A stretch of DNA of 64,000 nt, from contig NC_092797.1 in assembly GCF_918797505.1 (NCBI RefSeq), positions 20,721,372 through 20,785,371 on the forward strand. Direction: 5' to 3'. Source of the stretch: Bemisia tabaci (taxonomy: Eukaryota > Arthropoda > Insecta > Hemiptera > Aleyrodidae). Below are positions 57,478 to 64,000 of this stretch, piece after piece. A model generated the notes under the pieces. The model had not been told where the DNA came from and searched no databases. It saw only the letters and a program-made list of their open reading frames with translations. The translations under genes were made by a program, and so were the position numbers. Positions within the stretch are counted from its first letter, which is position 1; every line of letters begins with the position of its first letter.

Positions 57478-60400
57478 TCCCTCCTCTGTATTTTATTTCA
57501 TACCTTGAAATACGGTTGGTAAAATAAGGTTCTATTGGTAATCTCATCATTCTGTCTCTGTAAAATTACCAATAATAGTGAGATGGCAAAGTTACCGATG
57601 GACCTTGGGAAAAACGCCAATAGTTTTTATCGACTGTGGTAGAATTACCGAGATAAAATGGTAAAGTTACCGGGGATTGATTACCAATAAAAGTGGTATT
57701 CTTACCTGAAAAAATCAGTAAAAATACCGGTTTTCAGGTAAGCTTACCAGTCTGTCTTTGTAACATTATACTAATAATTGATAAAAAAAAATGAGATGGT
57801 TAAGTTACCAACGGATCTCGGTAAAAACGGCGGCGGCGGAATAGAAACATCTTTCATATGCGTCATTCATGCGTTAATGAAAAATTGCAATTTATTGCAA
57901 TTTTATCTCTATAAAATCGCGTTCGATAATATCGCGATTTTGTTGCAATTTATCGCGATTTTTCTCCCGATAATATTGCAATAAATCGCGACGTCGATAA
58001 AATCGCGATACATTCTCCAATTAAATCGCAATTTATCGCGATCACTGCTACTTGGGTAAGGACAGGATCATCCAGGGCAGGAGAGCCATCGCGATGCTGA
58101 ACGGGGTGCTCTGGGATCAGAGCATCTCAAAGGCAAACAAGCACCGGATATATGACGCCATCGTTAAAAGTATCGTGCTCTATGGTAGTGAAGTGTGGCC
58201 TTTGACGAAAAGAACGCAAGAAATGTTGAGGGCAACTGAAATGGATTTTTGGCGGCGATCTGCCGGCATTTCGAGACGGGACCGTGTCCGTAATGAGAGA
58301 ATTCGCCAGGTGATGAAGGTGATGAAGGTTGAAGAAGATATCGTGTACGACGTCATGTCCAGGCAGTTATGCTGGTATGGACATGTGCAAAGAATGTCGG
58401 AGGAGAGGTTACCCAAACAAGTTTTGGATTGGGTACCACCTGGGAAGAGGCGACGGGGACGTCCCGTAAAGGGTTGGCGGCAGGGCGTTGACGAAGAGAT
58501 GTTGCGGTGTCAGTTGCCCGATAACCTCTGGGAGGACAGGCACATGTGGCGTTTGGGTGTCGTAGAACGCCAGAGTGCGTTATAAAGCGACTTTATATAT
58601 ATAGAAAACCCACGATTAGATTTTTGCAAATATCTCCTGAACGATTCATCTCACGAAAAAAACAAAAAAAACCCGCAGAAAAAAGATGAAATCTCCTGAG
58701 AAAACCTAAAAATGTGGCCAATGTAGTGCTAGACTCACACTATTTGCGGGGGGGGGGGGGGGGGGGGGGGTTGGACCGACCCAAAAAGTTCAAAAATTTT
58801 CAATCAGAGCAAAAATTTTGTGCTCTAATGAGGATCAGTACAAAACTGATGGGGTAGAGTGTTCAGCTCACACAGCTTGCATTGGACTATTAATTTGAGG
58901 TCACGTCGAGGGATCTATAATTTTGGGTCTTTTTAAAATCTCATCAAAAGATCACACTCATCAACGAGATCATATAAACCGCTGTTTCACAGGATTAAAT
59001 CAAGTTTGGTAACCATTGGTAGGAGATTTCATCTTTTTTCTGCGGTTTTTTTTTTGTTTTTTTCGTGAGATGAATCGTTCAGGAGATATTTGCAAAAATC
59101 TAATCGTGGGTTTTCTCAATTTTGAAAAAAATCAAGATGGCGGCGTCCTGACCACCAGATAATTTTCCTGAAGTTAATATGGGCATGATTGGACTTCTTT
59201 TGCACCTATAAATTGAAAAAAATTGATCTGGGTCGAAGGACAGAACCCATGCAGAGCGGTGTAATGTGTGCCGAAATGGGCAATTTGGCCGTTTTGAGGT
59301 TAGAAAATTGCGTGCGTGGGTGTTGCGCACCACTCTGATAGACACGATATTTTAACTAAATGTACTTAAGTGTGTAACTCATGAGGTAGGACAATAATAT
59401 CGAATGTACCTACCTCTCTTTTTTTCACACGGAGTGATAATGGGTGCCAAAATAGACATTTTGGCCGTTTTGAGGTTAGAAATCGGCGCTTTCGGTTGTT
59501 GCGCACCACTCTGATAAACACGAAATTTTGACTAAATGTACTTAAGTGTCTAAGTCATGAGTTAGGACAATCAAATCGGATGTACCTCTCTTTTTTTTCA
59601 CGCGGAGTGATAATAGGTGCCGAAATGGGCAATTTCGGTGTTTTGAGGTTAGAAAATTGCGTGCTTGGGTGTTGCGCACCACTTTGATCAACTCGAAATT
59701 TTGACTCAAGGTACTTAAGTGTCTAAGTCATGAGTTAGGACAATCAAATCGGATGTACCTCTCTTTTTTTTTCACGCGGAGTGATAATAGGTGCCGAAAT
59801 GGGCAATTTCGGCGTTTTGAGGTTAGAAAATTGCGTGCTTGGGTGTTGCGCACCACTCTGATCAACTCGAAATTTTGACTCAAGGTACTTAAGTGGATCA
59901 CTTAAGAGGTGAGACGATAAAACCGGATATTTCTCTCTACATTTCTCCACGCCTAGTCATCGAAGGAGGCTAATGGTGGCATTTAGGCCGTTTTGAGGTT
60001 AGAAAATTGCGTTTTTAAGTATGGCGCACCACTCCGATCAACACGAAATTTTTCCTGTATCTTATTGGATGTATAAATTAAGAAAAGAGACAATATTTGT
60101 TTGTGTGCATGTTTCCATACGCCACGTAGCCGCGAAAAAAGGAAAAAAAATGATTTTTTCAAAAATTTTACGAATTTTTTTAGAGGCTAAAATATAATCC
60201 GATGATAATGAATTTTTTTCTACAAAAACTAAGCTAATTGATGTAGATTCTGACAAATTTTGGTTCAATTCTATCGAAAATTACGAAAGTTATGAGGAAA
60301 TGACGTTAGCATAGTCAAAAATAGCCCAAAAAAGCGGTTTTTGGGGGTCTGAGGGGGGGCGGAGGGGGTTGGGGGGCTAAAATCCCCCGAAACCTAAGTT

Positions 60401-63400
60401 TTAGGACACCCTTGATGACTTAAAATGGTTAAAATAAAAATCCATTCACAAGGGCATTTTGACATGCTTATCCCGGGATACCCTTTGAGACTGCAAGATA
60501 GTAAGATAGATGTAATCTGAATTAGTCTAACTGCATATCACGTCAACGTGATATGCGGTTAAAAAATATGCAACTGCCTATTTTTTTCTCTAGTTTGATT
60601 TTTTTTATGGAATACTAAACTGCTATACGCCTTTAAAGTTTCTGTGAATTTATTCTGAATTATAAAGTACATAATCATAAACTTTCTAGTTCCATGTTGC
60701 TAAGTTTTCTGTTCAAAAAATAAAATATTAGAAAAAATTAGACAACATCTGATTATTTAGACTGATTCTGGATAAATCTCTAAATAAATACCTTATAAGA
60801 TCTCCTGCTTAGCCTTCCAAAGGATACTTAATACTCAAAATTACAATATTTAAAAACAGAATCTGAAACCTTTTTTTCAGCTCTCCTATGCTCTGCAGTC
60901 AAATAAATTCACTGATTTAACTGTACGGTATGTAAAAAAAGCAAAACGCCAAGATTGACGGGTGCTCTTGTTACCCAACAATACCCAAATGAATAATGTC
61001 ACAGGACACAATATTTGCTCTCTTAAATTGAGTACTTGGATGAGTACATTCGTTGCATCGTACAGTCATATTTCTCCATTCCCAATAAGTTTATGAGTGG
61101 GTACTGTTGGTTGAGTTCTGTTTATGTTGAGTAATAGTTATCCCTATCACTTAAAGGCTTCTGTGAATTATTGATTACTAACAGCATTAGAAAACCTTAA
61201 AGCTGCCAGGTATAAAACAGATTGAATACCTGCAATTTGAGCTGGAGTCGGACAAAGGAGACGGAATATTCGAAACTAATGGTGTACTTTCATCATCAGA
61301 TGGTTCCATTGCTTGATTAGTTGAGCTTAGCTGTTCCATGCTTGCTGCAGGTGTAATGGTTAACGTTGGAGTGATACCACCATTTATCTTTTTTGTATTG
61401 TTTTGCGAGTGGATCTAGAAAAATTACACAAGAGGAAGGATGTTATTTTTACAAAATATACCAAAACTGAAATATTTTTCTAGGGAGTCAGGCTTTGCAT
61501 AACTGAGATGTAAACGGCTAATTACATATCTTCGATGTTAAACTATAATATGTATAATGAAAGGAATATTCCGTTTTCCATTAGGCTTAAAAGAAGACAA
61601 GCCATGTTATTACTAAGCAAGAATTAATGTGAAGGATCACCGATGACAGGAGGGGGAAGTGTCAGAGATCCCTTTCACCCTTACAAATTTTAAAACTGAA
61701 TTTCGGACTGAAATATATTCATCAAATAAAATTAAATAAATAAAGCCATTCATGATAACAAGAAAAAAATTGAAAAGTAAAAAATAAAAAATAAAACTTC
61801 TATGAATTCATTTTTGTCTTTTTGGTTTCTTTCAGTCTTCATGATTACTTCAAGCAATTCGCTAAAAGAATGGGAAGTTTAGCATACATTTAAGGGTTAT
61901 TTATGCAGTAATTATCGTATTTATTAATCATGAGAACTCTGAATTTTCTCCTAAAACTACACTAGCAACATTAATGAGCACTAAAAAAGAACTCGTCGTT
62001 AGAGGTAGAGGTCTATGTGGACGGAGTTAAACAGAAAGGAACCAAGCCACATCGGGATCGAACCGGGAAAAAGAGGCTTAACGTTTAGCTCCTGCATAAG
62101 ACTCAATGTAAAAGTTAAACTTCAAGTTCAATTTCTGCAAAATTTGCTCCAACAAAAACTTTGAATTTTTGGCGATAGATAGTAGAGCAGTGATTGAGTT
62201 CAAAACCACTCATAACTCAATTTTTTCTAAAATGTTGGTTGGTTCCTTTCTGCTTAACTCAGTCCATGTTGTTTTCTCTTGGAGATATGAGTGTGATACC
62301 ACACAGAGGAAGTTGATACGATAAAAACTTACCATTTGTTTATTATAACTGCTATCAATTGATATGGAACGAGAAGCATTAAATGGAGGCGATAGGATTG
62401 CTTCTAATTCACTGGAATTATTCATAACTAAAGATGAGGGCCTTGATTTGGATTGGTTGTTTTCAGACTGAAATAAAATTGCATTAAAATTAATCGTTTC
62501 ATTTTCTATGGATCACAGTGGCTGGATTTCAATAAATTAATATCGATCAGTTTTTAAATATTTAGTTATTTATATAAAGTCGGTACTTACATTGCAAAAC
62601 AATAAATAACAGTTTGTAGTAAATAAATGACTTAAGCGTTTGCTCGTAAACCATTGCCTTCCAAGCAAAAAATTACACACTGAAGATAATATATTTCTTA
62701 GAGGCCCTTTATAAATTTGAGACCATTTTTAAAGGTCAAGAAAACAATTGCTAAATTCTCTGTGTTCATTTGATTATGCCTAAAAAGTATGTGACTGTCC
62801 ACGGAAAAAGGTACCTTTGTACATAGAGGCAAAATTTTGTTTAGTTGGATCAATAAGCCTAACTTTGAGATTTTGACCGAATATGCTCTCTAATGTCGGA
62901 AAGAATGAGTTGCTTGCAGTTTTATTTTTGTGCAAATGGAGAGCATTCAACTAGCAATTTTGCTCCTTGCACTTCATAAATTGGAATTAGAACAGCTCTT
63001 TGTGGAAACTTCGTTTTTTGAACAGAAAATTTCAAACAGCAAACTTCAGTTCGAATTGACGATTTTAAACGTATCTTGTTGCAAAATGTTGAGAGAACAC
63101 TCCTCTGTGTTCTCATAAAATGACTTAAATTTGAGTTTGGAAGATCGTCCTATTCCTGTGGATAGTCTCGTATTTTTTTCAGATAGGTACATTGAAAAGA
63201 ATCACTTGATGAGCCTGTAACAGTATACATCCCTCAAATATTTCCCGAAATCCCTCAGTAGGGGATAAGAATAATAATCAACATGAAACTTCGCAAAATC
63301 TATTTCATCGGTTTTGATCAATAAGGAAAAAGAGTATAAGGAGTAATTCTAAAAAAAACGAATGGAAAAATATACATCCAATGAAGATTTGGAAATTGAT

Positions 63401-63975
63401 TTCAAGTGAAGACATACATTGATTGGTGGAGTCAGTCTAGCGAGTCTATTAAAGATAATTTTCAAGCTGTGGGACGAGAGGGCAAATACTGCCATCCATA
63501 GCAAAAACGCCAAAATGTTGCATTTTTCCTCCACACATACTGTTCTATTCCGAGAAATCCTGATCACCATTGTGCTCATTTTTTCAGTTTGAGTTCCTAG
63601 TGCTACTTAACGACTATTCTAAAATTATGAGGGATGACTGCTCATTGTTCTTTCCATAATTCAACATTTTGTAAAAAAAAAATTTTAAAACATCTATAGG
63701 TAATGAAATTATGGTGTTTTTGCTATGAACAGCAAAGTAATGGCATGCACATTTCCAAAGGCTTGCCGCTATTTTCTATGACAAACTTAGAGAATGCTAC
63801 AGAAAATAGTGAGAGTTGTGGAGAAATTAATGAGCTATATATGTACCTTAGAGTCAAATAGTGACTGCTTTCGGGATAGAATAGGAGTTTCAGTAAACGA
63901 ACCGGCACAGCTAATACTGTCAAAAGTTTGATTCACAGTGCATGGTGCCCAGTAAGGCGGATGAACAGGCGAACA
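55133..63975 (-). CDS. 3' part of a multi-exon gene, unidentified, PDZ-ligand-like tail
   Basis: Four exons join in frame on the minus strand: 63975-63847 (43 codons), 62467-62333 (45 codons), 61414-61230 (exits phase 2) and 55403-55133 (stop TAG). All borders are GT-AG with good pyrimidine tracts, giving 239 residues. The gene continues beyond the right edge. The protein is hydrophilic, Ser/Asn/Pro-rich and likely disordered, with basic-Ser sites such as LSRKQSLFDS and LRRQDSLHGDS that look like kinase or 14-3-3 targets. It ends EDIPWDPETSV; T-S-V matches the class I PDZ-ligand pattern. This suggests a cytoplasmic regulatory tail of a signalling or membrane-associated protein. I do not recognise the family. 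The largest intron (55404-61229) holds the foldback element. Confidence 0.75.
56681..56691. repeat. Target duplication of the LINE, left copy
   Basis: AGAAAACCCAC, repeated at 58603-58613 on the other side of the LINE. The foldback's right arm carries the single uninterrupted copy, which confirms the empty site. Confidence 0.85.
56949..58056. mobile_element. TIR element CCCAAGTAGCA family, copy 3 (1108 bp)
   Basis: It runs from CCCAAGTAGCATTTTTCAACG to TGCTACTTGGG, flanked by TA on both sides, inside the LINE reading frame. The interior has CGATTTTATCG/ATCGCGAT words at both ends, a tRNA-like module (57266-57338), a T-run of about 32 (57440-57472) and a stretch with TAAAATTACC words (about 57530-57760). 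No transposase. Confidence 0.85.
57266..57338 (-). other. tRNA-like pol III module (degenerate)
   Basis: The minus strand carries an A-box-like TAGCATAGTGAC and a perfect B-box GGGTTCGAATCCC at tRNA spacing, with TTCCAC in the anticodon position. The T arm pairs, but the acceptor and anticodon stems do not. It is not a functional tRNA. Confidence 0.6.
60488..61229 (-). other. Intron sequence, no feature seen
   Basis: AT-rich intronic sequence of the minus-strand gene to the right of the foldback element. Confidence 0.5.
63418..63579 (-). CDS. Candidate alternative first exon with a membrane segment
   Basis: ATG at 63579 opens 54 codons ending at a donor AAT|GTATGT in phase 0, matching the phase-0 acceptor of the exon at 62467. 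The peptide contains a hydrophobic stretch (ILAFLLWMAVFAL) preceded and followed by basic residues. An isoform starting here would be membrane-anchored with the PDZ-type tail. No transcript support is available, and it could be chance in the intron 62468-63846. Confidence 0.3.
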
Positions 63976-64000
63976 CTAAACAGAGTGAATTGCAGTATAA

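Larger units (their letters stand above)
56692..58585 (+). pseudogene. Reverse-transcriptase C-terminal fragment, interrupted
   Basis: The first part (56692-56948) begins at the catalytic FADD motif (FADDQIVLAQDEEDADYMT) and continues through LEDGRRIEECDEYKYLGVWL. The second part (58058-58585) continues with GRRAIAMLNGVLWD, LYGSEVWPLTKRTQEML, CWYGHVQRM and RRRGRPVKGW to a stop. These are typical of the RT thumb and C-terminal region of insect LINEs. The N-terminal endonuclease and most of the RT are missing through 5' truncation. The frame resumes exactly across the inserted TIR element. Confidence 0.85.
56692..58602 (+). mobile_element. 5'-truncated non-LTR retrotransposon (LINE)
   Basis: Inserted in the left arm of the foldback element with an 11-bp target duplication. 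It begins within the reverse-transcriptase gene and ends in an AT microsatellite tail (TTTATATATAT) rather than poly(A). Excluding the nested TIR element it is about 0.8 kb. Confidence 0.85.
55484..60487. mobile_element. Foldback element with long subrepeat-bearing inverted arms (5.0 kb)
   Basis: The ends CAAAGGGTATCCCGGGATAA and complement lie at 55484 and 60487. The left arm is about 55484-56691 plus 58614-58704; the right arm is about 59010-60487. Each arm contains ~174-bp tandem subrepeats with GAGTGGTGCGCAAC and TAACCTCAAAACGGCC, starting near 55941, 56117, 56291 and 56466 on the left and 59325, 59501, 59674, 59848 and 60024 on the right. The spacer (about 58705-59010) has a G-run. The architecture resembles Drosophila FB/Galileo elements. 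No transposase is present and no target duplication was found. It is interrupted by a LINE insertion. Confidence 0.85.

Overview
This window is eukaryotic, almost certainly insect, and AT-rich. Coding sequence is split by GT-AG introns. A nuclear class II tRNA-Leu gene is present. Most of the length is transposable-element debris. A sap-feeding hemipteran would fit (short phase-1 signal-peptide exons, repetitive secreted proteins, many short inverted-repeat elements), but nothing here proves the order, so that is inference. The assembly has one 100-N gap at 49423-49522.

Layout. 0-9 kb holds several inverted-repeat elements, plus three weak candidate exons (605-765, 1997-2234, and 5343-5494 with a CCHC zinc knuckle). 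9.36-14.18 kb is a complete five-exon minus-strand gene for a 278-residue secreted Gly/Ser-rich protein; every intron is phase 1. 14.5-18.5 kb holds two short inverted-repeat elements and tRNA-Leu(UAA) at 16344-16426. A plus-strand signal-peptide exon with a perfect donor lies at 18669-18735. 21988-30159 is an 8.17-kb LTR element on the minus strand. Its two 358-bp LTRs look identical, it has a 4-bp AATA target duplication and an intact 730-codon Gag ORF, and no polymerase is visible.

34218-50028 is the main feature: a giant secreted-type protein gene. Three diverged copies of a ~200-residue helical domain are followed by at least 20 full copies and one partial copy of a 639-bp (213-residue) unit. 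By eye these copies are nearly identical over 13.3 kb. The array runs into the gap, and after the gap comes a unique Asn-glycosylation-rich C-terminal segment with a poly(A) signal at 50101. Three units carry 1-bp insertions in an (ACG)n threonine tract that break the frame.

52.2-64 kb is the 3' part of a minus-strand gene of unknown identity (exons 63975-63847, 62467-62333, 61414-61230, 55403-55133). It ends in a class I PDZ-ligand-like C-terminus. Its largest intron contains a 5-kb foldback element, into which a 5'-truncated LINE inserted, into which a CCCAAGTAGCA-ended TIR element inserted. Both inner insertion sites can be verified from target duplications. Three members of this TIR family (10129, 24973, 56949) have interiors built of degenerate self-complementary words, and two carry tRNA-like A/B-box modules.

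The well-supported genes are the two secreted-type genes (Gly/Ser-rich and giant repeat), transcribed divergently, the partial PDZ-tail gene, and the tRNA. Everything else that could be identified is mobile-element sequence.
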